37,343 nucleotides of DNA, from the NCBI GenBank assembly GCA_038740345.1, contig JAVYMA010000018.1:1-37343 (forward strand). Direction: 5' to 3'. Source of the stretch: Methanomassiliicoccales archaeon. Its GTDB lineage: Archaea; Thermoplasmatota; Thermoplasmata; Methanomassiliicoccales; UBA472. Each line of letters starts with the position of its first letter. Positions within the stretch are counted from its first letter, which is position 1. The notes under the pieces are model-generated. The model saw nothing but the letters and a program-made list of their open reading frames with translations. It was not told where the DNA came from and searched no databases. This document shows, in pieces, positions 24,495-33,806 of this stretch. A program made the translations under genes and the position numbers.

Positions 24495-26242
24495 AAATCT
24501 TTTTGGCTCTTCATTTACAACCGCCTCCATTTTTTGAAAAGTTTCTGGCACCTCCTTCGGATATTGTTACAAGAGAATACATGCGCCGACATATGTTATC
24601 TTATGAGAATGTTATGGAACATGCATGGAAAATTTTCATTTTAGGAATTATAGTTGGAATGTTACTTTTCCTTTTTATTTTCATATTTGTTGGAATCCTA
24701 GAGGGACTTCTAGCTGCCATTGTTGCTTTAATACTACCTTTTCTTCTATCTTCACATATATGCAATGGTCCTAAAAAATTAGCCACTAGAGAACAGAAAG
24801 CGTTCTTACGACAAGCGCCCGCAGTTATTGGATCTTTAGCCATGAGCATGACTTTGACTCCATCTCTGGATAAAGCTGTATTCTTTGCAGCCAGCATTAA
24901 TCGAGGAGAATTAGGTAAACGATTATCCTTAGTGAGCTGGGAAGTTTTGACACGCTGTCGAGATGATGTGGAGTCGTCACTTACAATTTTTATCTCCTCT
25001 TTGTCCTCAATAAATCAAGCCCTGAAACATTCACTTCACCTAATCATGGCCTCAACATATGAGCCGACCAAAGAAGGCATGGAACGTTTGATGGATAAAG
25101 CTCATGAGATTTCCGTCCAAGGTTTGAAACAAATAGTAGAGAGATATGTATCCTCTCTCAGCACTCAAGTAATGATTCTATATGCATTAGGTATTCTTTT
25201 ACCAATAATTCTCATATCAATGACACCGCTAATGGCCATATCAACTCCGATTCCATATGATAAAAATTATGTTGATGTTATCAGCATGCCTAGGTTTCCA
25301 ATAACGGCTCTCGCCTTTCTTTTATTAATAGTAATACCAACTTTTTCTTTTTATTATTCATACTCAATACTTGAAATAAGCCCACTTTCTAACCTCACAA
25401 TCTCTTTTAACAATATCAGGTGGGAAGACTTAGTTCCCTGGATTGCTGTTTTAATTCTAATCGGATTTATGATAATAATAGAGATAGCCATATCTTATCC
25501 AGAAATTTTCCTAATTGCGCTAAGCATTCTAATTAGCTTTAGTTTATGGAAGAAAAAGCCTTTACCAAAAAAAATTAAATTAATGGATGTTAGGAGAGAA
25601 TATATTTCTGGCCTTTATCAGATTGGTATTCGATTATCTTCAGGAGCGGGGATAGAAAAGGCATTGATAGAAGCAGCTGAATCCTCGCCTGGTACGCATT
25701 TTGAAAGATGGATAAAGGAAATCCTTTATGCTATGAAAATCAGTCGGATATCCTTGTTAGAGGCTATAGAGAATAGGAATAAAATTGAAGATTGGCCCCT
25801 CATCTACGAGGCCTTTAGAACAGTTGTTAATTGTGCACTATCGGATAGTGTGTCAGCTGGTAGAGTGGCTGTGCGCTTGGCGAAATCATTATCTGACATT
25901 GAAGATTGTGAGTTCGAAATTGTTGAAAAAACTAGACCTATAATGGATATGATGCAAAATACAGCCATGTTCTTCGCACCAATAGTACTCGGTTTGACCA
26001 TAGGGATGTTAAGCTTGACTTCTGGTCTGATTGTTTATGAAGATTTAAGAGCTAAAATGATCATAATTGCAGGAGTTTACATAATTGAATTATGCATTAT
26101 AGTGGCCTTCTTCAGCACTTTTCTTACACAAGAAGGCAACTGGCAACATATGGCACAATGGCTAACAAAACGAATGCCAATTGCGATTCTGGTTTTCACT
26201 TTAATTTCACTCTCATCGTTTGCGGGCTTCTCTCTACTATAG
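24491..26242 (+). CDS. TadC-type platform protein with two T2SSF domains
   Basis: A 583-residue polytopic membrane protein with two copies of the GspF/TadC (T2SSF) fold. The first is at about residues 80-260, with hydrophobic helices at 48-90 and 225-255. The second is at about 375-560, with VRREYISGLYQIGIRLSSGAGIEKALIEAAES in its cytoplasmic part. Further helices near 270-345 join the halves. It is the inner-membrane anchor for the ATPase encoded before it, with which it is translationally coupled. Its last 47 bases overlap the convergent FmdE-like gene. Confidence 0.9.
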   Translation: MKIFLALHLQPPPFFEKFLAPPSDIVTREYMRRHMLSYENVMEHAWKIFILGIIVGMLLFLFIFIFVGILEGLLAAIVALILPFLLSSHICNGPKKLATREQKAFLRQAPAVIGSLAMSMTLTPSLDKAVFFAASINRGELGKRLSLVSWEVLTRCRDDVESSLTIFISSLSSINQALKHSLHLIMASTYEPTKEGMERLMDKAHEISVQGLKQIVERYVSSLSTQVMILYALGILLPIILISMTPLMAISTPIPYDKNYVDVISMPRFPITALAFLLLIVIPTFSFYYSYSILEISPLSNLTISFNNIRWEDLVPWIAVLILIGFMIIIEIAISYPEIFLIALSILISFSLWKKKPLPKKIKLMDVRREYISGLYQIGIRLSSGAGIEKALIEAAESSPGTHFERWIKEILYAMKISRISLLEAIENRNKIEDWPLIYEAFRTVVNCALSDSVSAGRVAVRLAKSLSDIEDCEFEIVEKTRPIMDMMQNTAMFFAPIVLGLTIGMLSLTSGLIVYEDLRAKMIIIAGVYIIELCIIVAFFSTFLTQEGNWQHMAQWLTKRMPIAILVFTLISLSSFAGFSLL

Positions 26243-26633
26243 TTATGTGGAATATTTCTGAAGGCCTTTGATGAAAAATTTCTGTAGCCAACTCTTCTTC
26301 ATTCTGATTGGTCATCGTCTTCTCTAATTTTTCTCTAAGCTCATCAATAAGTTCGATTTCCATCAGATGTTTATCATCTAAAAACTGGACCTTGGCATCT
26401 CCAGACTCCATTACGACAATATTACCTTTGCCAAGAGTGCAAGAAGATGAAAATTGGACGCCATCAACAATGCATGAAAGTGGGGGTTTTTGACCAGTAT
26501 AGGAAACAGCCTTCAGCTTACCATGAAGCCGCTCTCTGGCGATCATGCCCATTTTATATCCAACAACTACAAAGGGTCCTAAGTGTCCATGGAACTTCTT
26601 AAGAGCTTTAAGTTCCTCAGGCAAATCCTCCAT
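26196..26633 (-). CDS. FmdE-family protein
   Basis: A 145-residue protein with the FmdE signature FHGHLGPFVVVGYKMGMIARERL and CIVDGVQFSSSCTLGKGN. The family was named for formylmethanofuran dehydrogenase subunit E, but most stand-alone members have no proven role and are suggested to act with molybdenum or tungsten enzymes or metal delivery. The C-terminal zinc finger seen in longer FmdE proteins is absent. No formylmethanofuran dehydrogenase genes are in the window, so this protein alone does not show methanogenesis. Its 3' end overlaps the platform-protein gene by 47 bases on the opposite strand. Confidence 0.85.
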   Translation of the reverse strand: MEDLPEELKALKKFHGHLGPFVVVGYKMGMIARERLHGKLKAVSYTGQKPPLSCIVDGVQFSSSCTLGKGNIVVMESGDAKVQFLDDKHLMEIELIDELREKLEKTMTNQNEEELATEIFHQRPSEIFHITIVERSPQTMRVKLK

Positions 26634-26737
26634 GTTTAACTGTTATAATCGGCCTCTTTTATTTCCTTTTTCAATATTTTCCAAAGATGTATGGTTAATC
26701 CATAAGTTGATATCGAGTTCTGTACTCCACATTAGCT

Positions 26738-27262
26738 ATGGCAAAATTGCCTAACAAAGTCAGAAAACTGGATTACGGATTTTTATCGATCTTCTCGTTT
26801 TGGCTATTTCTTGTTTTAATCTCTCCCCTAATGCTTCCTGAGAACAGCATAAAAGATCTTTCTGGAACTGTCAACGCAATTGACAATATGGAATCCATAG
26901 CAAACATGAATCCGATTCCAGCATTCGTGTATTGGATAGGAGATATTAATTGCCATCAAATGGCCACTCGCTCATATTTCTTGAATGGGAATCAGATGCC
27001 TTTTTGTGCTAGAGATGTCGGAATATTCGCTGGTCTGGTTATCGGTATGATTTTAGCGATTATATTCAATTTGAATCCTGCTTTTAGAATATTAATGGTT
27101 GGAGTTATACCTATGATGATCGATGGAACATTACAGCTATTAAGTCCGTATGAGTCTTCCAATCAGATGCGATTGATTACTGGCATAATTGCTGGTTCAA
27201 GTTTAGCAATTATATTACATAAAGTCGCAATAATTATCCAAAATAATGTCAAACCCACATAA
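26738..27262 (+). CDS. DUF2085 membrane protein
   Basis: A 174-residue membrane protein with about four hydrophobic helices. The central DUF2085 signature is recognisable as CHQMATRSYFLNGNQMPFCARDVGIF. As I recall the family, the last part usually reads CARC-TG, so the second cysteine is Asp here and a Cys pair is incomplete. Function of the family is unknown. It is divergent from the FmdE-like gene, with about 100 bases between, and is followed by psmB on the same strand after about 155 bases that contain psmB's own promoter. Confidence 0.85.
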   Translation: MAKLPNKVRKLDYGFLSIFSFWLFLVLISPLMLPENSIKDLSGTVNAIDNMESIANMNPIPAFVYWIGDINCHQMATRSYFLNGNQMPFCARDVGIFAGLVIGMILAIIFNLNPAFRILMVGVIPMMIDGTLQLLSPYESSNQMRLITGIIAGSSLAIILHKVAIIIQNNVKPT

Positions 27263-27340
27263 TGTCAAACACACGAATGCATAATTGATATCATAGATTA
27301 ACTAAATGATCATTTGAGTTGGTCCTCTCCAGTTTGCGAA

Positions 27341-27352
27341 AGTATTTATATG
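27341..27352 (+). promoter_or_regulatory. BRE/TATA promoter of psmB
   Basis: AGTATTTATATG, with TATTTATATGG at 27343-27353, is preceded by the purine-rich GCGAAAG, which fits a TFB recognition element. Transcription start is expected near 27373. Translation starts upstream of this point are therefore excluded, and the ATG at 27419 is supported. Confidence 0.55.
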
Positions 27353-27418
27353 GTTACTTTTATGTGCGATTTCGACGAAAAAGAAAATCCATCTTTTAGC
27401 ATATTTTGTAAGGGCGTG

Positions 27419-28081
27419 ATGGAAGTGTCAGACCAGCAATTGAAGACAGGAACGACCACAATAGGTTTGGTCAACAAAGAAGGAGTGATCCTAGCCTCTG
27501 AAAAGAGAGCTACCATGGGGAATGTGATCGCTCATAAAGATGTGCAGAAAGTTTTCAAGATTGATGATAATTTAGGATTAACCACAGCAGGTTTGGTTGG
27601 TGATGCCCAGTTATTGGCCAGATACATCAAGGCAGAAGTTGAGCTTTATCGCTTGAAACGCAATACTAGGATGAGCGTAAAATCTGCAGCTACCCTGATA
27701 TCTAACATTCTACATCGGGGAGGGGGCTCTATGGGTTTCTATTATGTTGGTCTCATCCTTGGCGGAATTGATCGAACAGGCGGACACGTTTATTCATTAG
27801 ATGCAGCGGGAGGCTCTATAAGAGATGATTACGTTGCTGTTGGATCAGGATCGCTTTTCGCTTATGGTGTTCTTGAAGATCTTTATGAAAAGGGTATGAC
27901 TATGGACGAAGGCATAGACCTCACCATTAGAGCTATGAATGCTGCCATGAAGCGTGACTCTGCCTCCGGGGATGGAATAAACATAGTTTGCATCACCAAG
28001 GACGGGTATAAGGAATTAACTGAGGAAGAGATACGCAAAAGAGCCATTAAACTGGGGATCGATTATCCCAAGCCAAAATAA
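27419..28081 (+). CDS. psmB: Proteasome beta subunit
   Basis: A 220-residue precursor of the catalytic 20S proteasome subunit. The short propeptide MEVSDQQLKTG would be removed before TTTIG to expose the catalytic Thr1. Counting from it, E17 (ASEKRA) and K33 (DVQKVF) complete the active site, and SGDG and DRTGGHVYSLD motifs are present. The frame is open further upstream to 27314, but the TATA box at 27343 lies inside that extension and GGG precedes the ATG at 27419. The neighbouring aCPSF1 gene on the same strand is also found next to psmB in other Euryarchaeota such as Methanocaldococcus. Confidence 0.95.
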   Translation: MEVSDQQLKTGTTTIGLVNKEGVILASEKRATMGNVIAHKDVQKVFKIDDNLGLTTAGLVGDAQLLARYIKAEVELYRLKRNTRMSVKSAATLISNILHRGGGSMGFYYVGLILGGIDRTGGHVYSLDAAGGSIRDDYVAVGSGSLFAYGVLEDLYEKGMTMDEGIDLTIRAMNAAMKRDSASGDGINIVCITKDGYKELTEEEIRKRAIKLGIDYPKPK

Positions 28082-28104
28082 TCTCTTCTTAATCACTTAT
28101 CTTT

Positions 28105-28116
28105 GATTATATAAAG
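28105..28116 (+). promoter_or_regulatory. TATA-like promoter of aCPSF1
   Basis: GATTATATAAAG centred near 28111 predicts transcription start near 28137, leaving a leader of about 20 bases before the ATG at 28159. Confidence 0.45.
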
Positions 28117-28158
28117 CTCTTAGATTTCAGAGAGAAAAGGGTCAGAAGTGAAAAATTC

Positions 28159-30108
28159 ATGAGCGCAGACAAATTGCTTGACGAGGTAAGGGATCAAGTA
28201 CGTCGCATAATTCCGACCACAGTCAACATCACAAACATAGATTTTGAAGGGCCAATGGTGGTTGTATATACCAAAGACATGGAGGCCTTCGCCTCAAATA
28301 ACGATATCGTACGTCAATTAGCCCAAGGATTGAGAAGGCGCGTGGCCATTAGACCGGATCCTTCAATATTAGCAGACCCTGAAGTAGTGGAAAAGCGTAT
28401 TCGGGAAATAATACCACCGGAAGCTGAGGTCACTGACATATATTTCGAGCCGGATACAGGAGAGGTTACGATTGAGGCAATGGCTCCAGGATTGGTTATA
28501 GGTAAGCAGGGAGCTGTTCTAAATGAGATTAAGAAAGAAGTCGGTTGGGCTCCAAAGGTGGTTCGCGCTCCTCCGATACCCTCTAAAACGGTTTCTGACA
28601 TCCGAAAGTATCTGCGACAAGTGCAGGAAGATCGCAAAGAATTCCTTCGAAAAGTAGGGAGAAGGCTCTTCCGTCCAAAAATAGAAAGCGGGGAAAGCTG
28701 GTTGCGCATGACAGCTTTAGGAGGATTTAGAGAAGTGGGAAGAAGTTGCACACTACTTTCAACGCGAGACTCTAAGATTTTAATCGATTGTGGTGCAGAC
28801 CCTTCAAGCACAGATGTGCATCCTTATTTCAATGCTCCTGAACTAATGCCTTTAGACTCGATAGATGCAGTAGTAATAACACATGCTCACTATGATCATT
28901 GTGGCATGCTTCCGGTTTTATTCAAGTATGGTTACAAAGGGCCGGTCTATTTAACTCCGCCTACTAGGGATCTAATGGCCTTAATATTATTGGATTCCAT
29001 TAAAGTAAGGAATGTTAAGGATGATGATGAAAAGAGAGATCATGATGAGGAGCAAGGGAGGAAAAAACCTCCATATTCCTCCGCTCATGTACGAGAGGCT
29101 GTAACACATTGTATTCCTTTAAAATATGGAGAGACCACTGATATCGCACCGGACATACGTCTTACTTTTCAAAATGCTGGACATATCCTTGGTTCTGCAG
29201 TATGTCATTTCCATATTGGAGATGGAATGTATAATATTGCCTTTACAGGAGATATGAAATTCGAGCGCTCGTGGCTATTTAATGCGACTGTAAATAAATT
29301 CCCAAGGTTAGAAACACTAGTCATGGAATCTACATATGGTGGATATCATGACATTCAGCCTTCTCGCGCAGATGCAGCGAATCAGCTTAAAAACGTCGTA
29401 GAAAGAACTTTGAATAATAAAGGAAAAGTGATAATACCTGTATTTGCCGTAGGTCGATCTCAAGAAGTTATGCTGGTTCTAGAAGAGCTTGTTCGCACAG
29501 GGAAAATTGAGAAGATACCAGTTTATCTTGATGGAATGATATGGGAAGCTACCGCTATTCATACAGCTTATCCTGAATATCTCAATTCTCAATTGCGCAC
29601 TCAAATCTTCCAGATGGGTCAGAATCCTTTTCTCTCTGATATATTCAAGAGAGTTGATTCGAAGGAAATGAGAGAGAATATATGCGGCGATCCGAATCCT
29701 TGTGTAGTCCTAGCTACTAATGGTATGATCAGTGGTGGACCTGTAATCGAATACGTAAAAGCCTGGGCCCCCGATTCAAATAATTGCCTTATATTTGTTG
29801 GATATCAAGCGGAGGGGACTTTAGGAAGACGTATTCAGAAAGGAGCGAACGAGATAATTCTTACTGAAAAAAAGCAACAGATATCCATTCCGATACGCAT
29901 GGCAATTGAAAACATAGATGGTTTCTCGGGTCACTCAGATCGAAGACAACTTATTAACTATGTTGCAACACTGGAACCTAAACCTGAACGAATCATAATT
30001 GGTCACGGCGAAGAACATAAATGTAGCGACTTGGCATCGGCTATATATAAAAAATTCAATATTGAAACTAGAGCACCCATGAATTTAGAAACGATTAGAA
30101 TGCGTTGA
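28159..30108 (+). CDS. aCPSF1/FttA transcription termination ribonuclease (KH plus MBL/beta-CASP)
   Basis: A 649-residue protein with the archaeal CPSF73-like architecture. Two N-terminal KH-like RNA-binding domains span about residues 1-170, with the GxxG loop in GLVIGKQGAV. The metallo-beta-lactamase domain follows, with zinc motif HAHYDH (242-247). The beta-CASP domain has VIPVFAVGRSQEVM, ATNGMISGGP, and the C-terminal histidine motifs GFSGHSD and IIGHGEEHK. In methanogens this enzyme binds U-rich 3' ends, cleaves nascent RNA and releases RNA polymerase. Full length and apparently intact, so T-tract-dependent termination should operate in this organism. Confidence 0.95.
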   Translation: MSADKLLDEVRDQVRRIIPTTVNITNIDFEGPMVVVYTKDMEAFASNNDIVRQLAQGLRRRVAIRPDPSILADPEVVEKRIREIIPPEAEVTDIYFEPDTGEVTIEAMAPGLVIGKQGAVLNEIKKEVGWAPKVVRAPPIPSKTVSDIRKYLRQVQEDRKEFLRKVGRRLFRPKIESGESWLRMTALGGFREVGRSCTLLSTRDSKILIDCGADPSSTDVHPYFNAPELMPLDSIDAVVITHAHYDHCGMLPVLFKYGYKGPVYLTPPTRDLMALILLDSIKVRNVKDDDEKRDHDEEQGRKKPPYSSAHVREAVTHCIPLKYGETTDIAPDIRLTFQNAGHILGSAVCHFHIGDGMYNIAFTGDMKFERSWLFNATVNKFPRLETLVMESTYGGYHDIQPSRADAANQLKNVVERTLNNKGKVIIPVFAVGRSQEVMLVLEELVRTGKIEKIPVYLDGMIWEATAIHTAYPEYLNSQLRTQIFQMGQNPFLSDIFKRVDSKEMRENICGDPNPCVVLATNGMISGGPVIEYVKAWAPDSNNCLIFVGYQAEGTLGRRIQKGANEIILTEKKQQISIPIRMAIENIDGFSGHSDRRQLINYVATLEPKPERIIIGHGEEHKCSDLASAIYKKFNIETRAPMNLETIRMR

Positions 30109-30398
30109 TATTTGTAAAAATCGTATTACTTTTTCAAAATTAAAATAAAAGGTCTTAAAAAGTCACTCGGACACGATAGTTTTTAATGATAATGAGAATA
30201 GAGATCAACAGCAAATCTTAGGAATCAACAAGGAAGAATCAAATTTATAACAAGATAATAAAAAAAATACATGTCTAAAAACTCTCGACATACCTAAATA
30301 ATGTTCATAAACTGATGCATTATTTCTTGCAATAAGTCGCTTTTCATCCTGATATGAAATTGAGAACGAGTTTTTTGATACGGGGAGCGAAAACTGTT

Positions 30399-31328
30399 TT
30401 AATCAAGTTCTAACTTTGGATTCTTACCATCTTGAGATAAAAGCACCACACGACTGTCTTTTTTCTCTTTTATTATTTTTAAACCTAAGAGCAAAGCTAA
30501 TTTCCCACCAAAAGAAGCGACCTCTTCATGAGATGGCATATTGTCAATGCTCATACGTTGCCTCGCATCTCCAACGAAGACAAAGCCTTTCGGTTCAATG
30601 AAAGTTGGATCTGCTCGTCTGTCTAACCTAGCATACTCCTCTTCCCAGCCGAGATTATATTCTCTTACAAGTGTATGGCGAATTACTTTGCGCGTGTTTA
30701 AAGAAGGCAAGAGATCGAGTGTTCGCATCAATCTTTCCCATCCATCTGGAATACGTGGTTGACAAACGTCGCGATAAACAAACTTGTTTGGAGCTGCGAC
30801 TGTGACGTAGAGCTGTGTCGGCATAGGATTCAGCTTTTCTAAAAATTCGGGCATTGTTCCATTTGTTACTAAAAAAGTTGTCATTCCTCTATGATGGCAT
30901 TCAGCAATCAATTCGCCCAGATAGGGATATATGGTTGGCTCCCCTGCTAATGATATTGCCACATGCTTTGGATCCCTGGCTTCCTTGTATTTTCTTATAT
31001 CGCAACGGGAATCACCTGGAAATCCAGTTATTAGCTTCCTTTGATGTTCTATGAGGGTATCTAACATCTCTTTAGGTTCCTGCCAACTTTCATTCATACC
31101 CTCGTGCCCTCTAACTCTCCAACAGAAGATACAATTATGTGTACAATCGTGTGCCACTGGAGTCATTTGCAGGCAGCGATGGGTGAAAATGCCATAGAAC
31201 TCCTGCTTATAGCAATGACGCTTATTCAATAAAGACTGCCTCATCCAGTGACAAAGCTTTACCGCCGCATGATCTCCACTCATTCTATATTGCTGCTTCT
31301 CCAATTTCTGCTTAAGTTCTGGCCTCAT
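30399..31328 (-). CDS. taw1: 4-demethylwyosine synthase (Taw1/TYW1)
   Basis: A 309-residue radical SAM enzyme that builds the tricyclic wyosine base on tRNA-Phe G37. The iron-sulphur motif is CTHNCIFC. Other family blocks are YGIFTHRCLQMTP, ISLAGEPTIYPYLGELI and TFLVTNGTMPEFL. The ATG at 31328 is chosen because it is preceded by GAGG and lies 10 bases after the rfcL stop; upstream in-frame starts would run inside rfcL. The adjacency to rfcL suggests co-transcription only; no functional link is known. Confidence 0.92.
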   Translation of the reverse strand: MRPELKQKLEKQQYRMSGDHAAVKLCHWMRQSLLNKRHCYKQEFYGIFTHRCLQMTPVAHDCTHNCIFCWRVRGHEGMNESWQEPKEMLDTLIEHQRKLITGFPGDSRCDIRKYKEARDPKHVAISLAGEPTIYPYLGELIAECHHRGMTTFLVTNGTMPEFLEKLNPMPTQLYVTVAAPNKFVYRDVCQPRIPDGWERLMRTLDLLPSLNTRKVIRHTLVREYNLGWEEEYARLDRRADPTFIEPKGFVFVGDARQRMSIDNMPSHEEVASFGGKLALLLGLKIIKEKKDSRVVLLSQDGKNPKLELD

Positions 31329-31338
31329 GCATATTTCC

Positions 31339-32784
31339 TCAATATTCAAACAAACTTTTCTGTTTGATGTTTTCTGATGCCTTATCATCCTCACTATAAG
31401 TTTTTTCTGAAATTTCATTGATTCTTATGGGTTTAATTCCATCATGCACTTCAGATTCGCCCATTTGTTTGCGATGCAATTCTTGGAATAGGTGCTTCAC
31501 CGTGGCTGAATCGATTTTTTCTCCCAGTAGAAAAGCTGCCTCCTCTTCGGTCAGATCTAAAATTTCAGTAGTACTTATACGAAATCCTCGATTAGAGCGG
31601 AATAGGCTAGCTATGTATGGTAAAATTTCTGTCATGGTATATTGCGAAGATGCATGACAATATAATCCAATTTTCATTGCTACTGATTGTTTCGTGCCTC
31701 TAACGATTTTACTTCTTCCCATTTTCATCAAATAACCTGGAAATTGATAGCGTATAAAGCCACGATTCAATCTGCTCTTTGAGGCACATACCCCAAACGT
31801 TGAAAGATCAGTGGCATATGACCATAAACCGAAATACTGACGCCTTGAAACCCTACCTAGCATAATATCTGCCCTGGAAAGGAGCTGAAAAGAATTACAT
31901 AAATCCTCGATATCACGATAAGCCAAAGGTAAATTTTCCTCAACCCAAAGAATGATGTATTCCGGTGCTTCCTGAAGATCTTGCGCCAGTCTCTGTGCAC
32001 TCCTAGGGCTGCTACCTTGAAAAATCTCAGCCATCAGATCGTACATGCTTTTAGTAACTAAGCGATTGTCTAAAGATAGTGCTTGCCTTTCTTCAATTTC
32101 AAGATTCCCTAATGCTAAAGCCTGTAGGTCTCGAAGCGACGCTCTGAGGTCGCCATTTGAATTCTTCGAGATTATCTCTAGGACATTGTCTGGTACAGAG
32201 ATTCCTTGAGCGGCAGCTATTTTACGAAGTAGTGCGCGAACTGTTGGAATAGGTATTTTATTAAATTTTATCTGAAGAGTTTTCTCTTTTATCGCAGAAC
32301 TTTTTCGGCTCAGACCATAAAAATCATTTACAATTAGTACGACAGGATGCTTTGTAATGGAAACAAGTTCGACGATTGCAGGGATTGCTCCCTGATCATC
32401 TTTCCCGAAAAGGTTGTCAGCTTCATCGAGGATGATTAATTTTTTTCTTCCTTCGCGATGTGATAAGAAGTTGCCCTCGTCAGAAAAAGTATCTGAGATT
32501 GCCCCGCGCAAGGCCACATTTCTTATAGCTTCTCCATTTCTTTGGTCGGAAGCATTCATCTCGATAACTCCCCAACCAAAGTCATTTGCCAAAGCAATGG
32601 CACTGGATGTTTTACCAACACCTGGAGGGCCTATTAACACGGCCACTTTTTTTACAGGGATTCCATTTTCCCAAGAGATGGCCCATTCTTTTAATTCCTT
32701 TATAGCTTTGGGATTTCCGACCACATCCTTTAGAGATTTCGGCCGGTATAATTCGGTCCAATCTTCCGACATTATTTTCATCAA
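31339..32784 (-). CDS. rfcL: Replication factor C large subunit
   Basis: A 481-residue AAA+ clamp-loader subunit. Walker A is GPPGVGKT (about 52-59) and Walker B is LIILDEADN (about 114-122). ELYRPKSLKDVVGN at the N-terminus and SNGDLRASLRDLQAL are typical of RFC-L. The extreme C-terminus QKSLFEY is a PCNA-interacting peptide of the archaeal type. The large subunit works with four small RFC subunits to load PCNA. The start could be the ATG four codons further in (MSEDWTELYRP), which matches the usual N-terminus better. Confidence 0.95.
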   Translation of the reverse strand: MMKIMSEDWTELYRPKSLKDVVGNPKAIKELKEWAISWENGIPVKKVAVLIGPPGVGKTSSAIALANDFGWGVIEMNASDQRNGEAIRNVALRGAISDTFSDEGNFLSHREGRKKLIILDEADNLFGKDDQGAIPAIVELVSITKHPVVLIVNDFYGLSRKSSAIKEKTLQIKFNKIPIPTVRALLRKIAAAQGISVPDNVLEIISKNSNGDLRASLRDLQALALGNLEIEERQALSLDNRLVTKSMYDLMAEIFQGSSPRSAQRLAQDLQEAPEYIILWVEENLPLAYRDIEDLCNSFQLLSRADIMLGRVSRRQYFGLWSYATDLSTFGVCASKSRLNRGFIRYQFPGYLMKMGRSKIVRGTKQSVAMKIGLYCHASSQYTMTEILPYIASLFRSNRGFRISTTEILDLTEEEAAFLLGEKIDSATVKHLFQELHRKQMGESEVHDGIKPIRINEISEKTYSEDDKASENIKQKSLFEY

Positions 32785-33656
32785 ATCTCTTACCTAGTGA
32801 TAAACATGACCTTTTGTAATTTGAAAGATTGAATTCTTTTAATTTGTGTTATACCTCAATTTTCTCATTTAAAAAAATCTTTAAAAATAAATACGCTATT
32901 GATATTTAATTTAAAATTATCAATGTATATAATTATCAATTTAATTTACAATATATAGTGATAATATATTATAATAATATAATATTAAAACAGTTTATTG
33001 TATTAATTAATGTTTACTTTTTTAAATAATTATTGATACCACTTTAATTTTTATTATTTTAATCTTCTTAAAAATTATATCCGCCAAAAAGCTGTAAAAA
33101 TTATTGATAAAAAATAAAATGATTCGAAAACTTCATAACAAAATGATAAAATAGCGATTTTCGAATAACGATTTTTTTATCTAATTTTTTAAAAAAATCA
33201 GGCAAAGAATTTGTTAAGTTAGAAATTATGGTCTTGCATTTCTCGGATTTGACAAATTTTCGTCATTTACTTTATAATAATGTAATTTATAAAGCACTTA
33301 TTCTAAAAGCTTATATTAATTATAAACCAACTATTTTCAGAATATAAATTTATTGCTGATCTCGATCTTTTTATATAATTGAAATTTTGATTAATTTACA
33401 ATTCAGATTCTTATTGAATCGTTTTTTATTACAAGAATGGAATTTTATCTTCTATGCCAAATATGTGCATTTTATATAGGTTCAATAAAAATTTAGTTCG
33501 TTTAGCTTCTACCTTAAAAAAAATTAAATCATTAACTAATGAATAAATTTGTACATCGAAGAATTAAACAAAAGTAGGTCTATTAAAAATCGAAATTTCT
33601 AATTTTTCAAGAAAATTGTTCATTCTTGCCTATGAAATTTTCAAATAAACCATAAT
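32785..33656. other. Very AT-rich gene-free region
   Basis: About 870 bases with very low GC and no credible gene; open frames of 30-40 codons exist but look random. One perfect inverted repeat, ATTCGAAAA (33122-33130) with TTTTCGAAT (33158-33166), stands out, along with runs of A and T. No tRNA or recognisable origin repeat was seen. Confidence 0.5.
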
Positions 33657-33806
33657 TTATTGATTTCTGTCTTGTTGATTTTTTTGTGAATTTTCATATA
33701 GGTCGCATAATTCATTTAAAAATTGATCATAAGTCCTTCTGAATTTTAAACGGAATAGGCGATCACGTGTCTCGGATTTGATTACGATACTTGTTTTTTC
33801 TTCCAT
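33657..33806 (-). CDS. Orphan antitoxin-like small protein (49 residues)
   Basis: A 49-residue frame in otherwise empty DNA: beginning MEEKTSIVIKSETRDRLFRL, then KFRRTYDQFLNELCDLYEN. This is the pattern of short archaeal antitoxin-like proteins (a beta strand TSIVIK, then ETRDRL, then TYDQFLNEL), related to the VapB/RHH group. AGGTG lies nine bases before the ATG. No toxin gene (PIN, RelE or similar) is beside it, so it is either an orphan regulator or the remnant of a lost toxin-antitoxin pair. Too short for standard gene calling, but its composition differs clearly from the surrounding AT-rich DNA. Confidence 0.7.
   Translation of the reverse strand: MEEKTSIVIKSETRDRLFRLKFRRTYDQFLNELCDLYENSQKNQQDRNQ

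Noticed and set aside
27314-27418. Longer proteasome beta N-terminus from 27314
   Set aside because: The promoter TATA box lies inside this stretch, so it cannot be part of the mRNA.
33225-33350. A 39-codon plus-strand frame (MVLHFSDLTNFRHLLYNN and on)
   Set aside because: Composition follows the AT-rich background and no binding site or family resemblance is visible.
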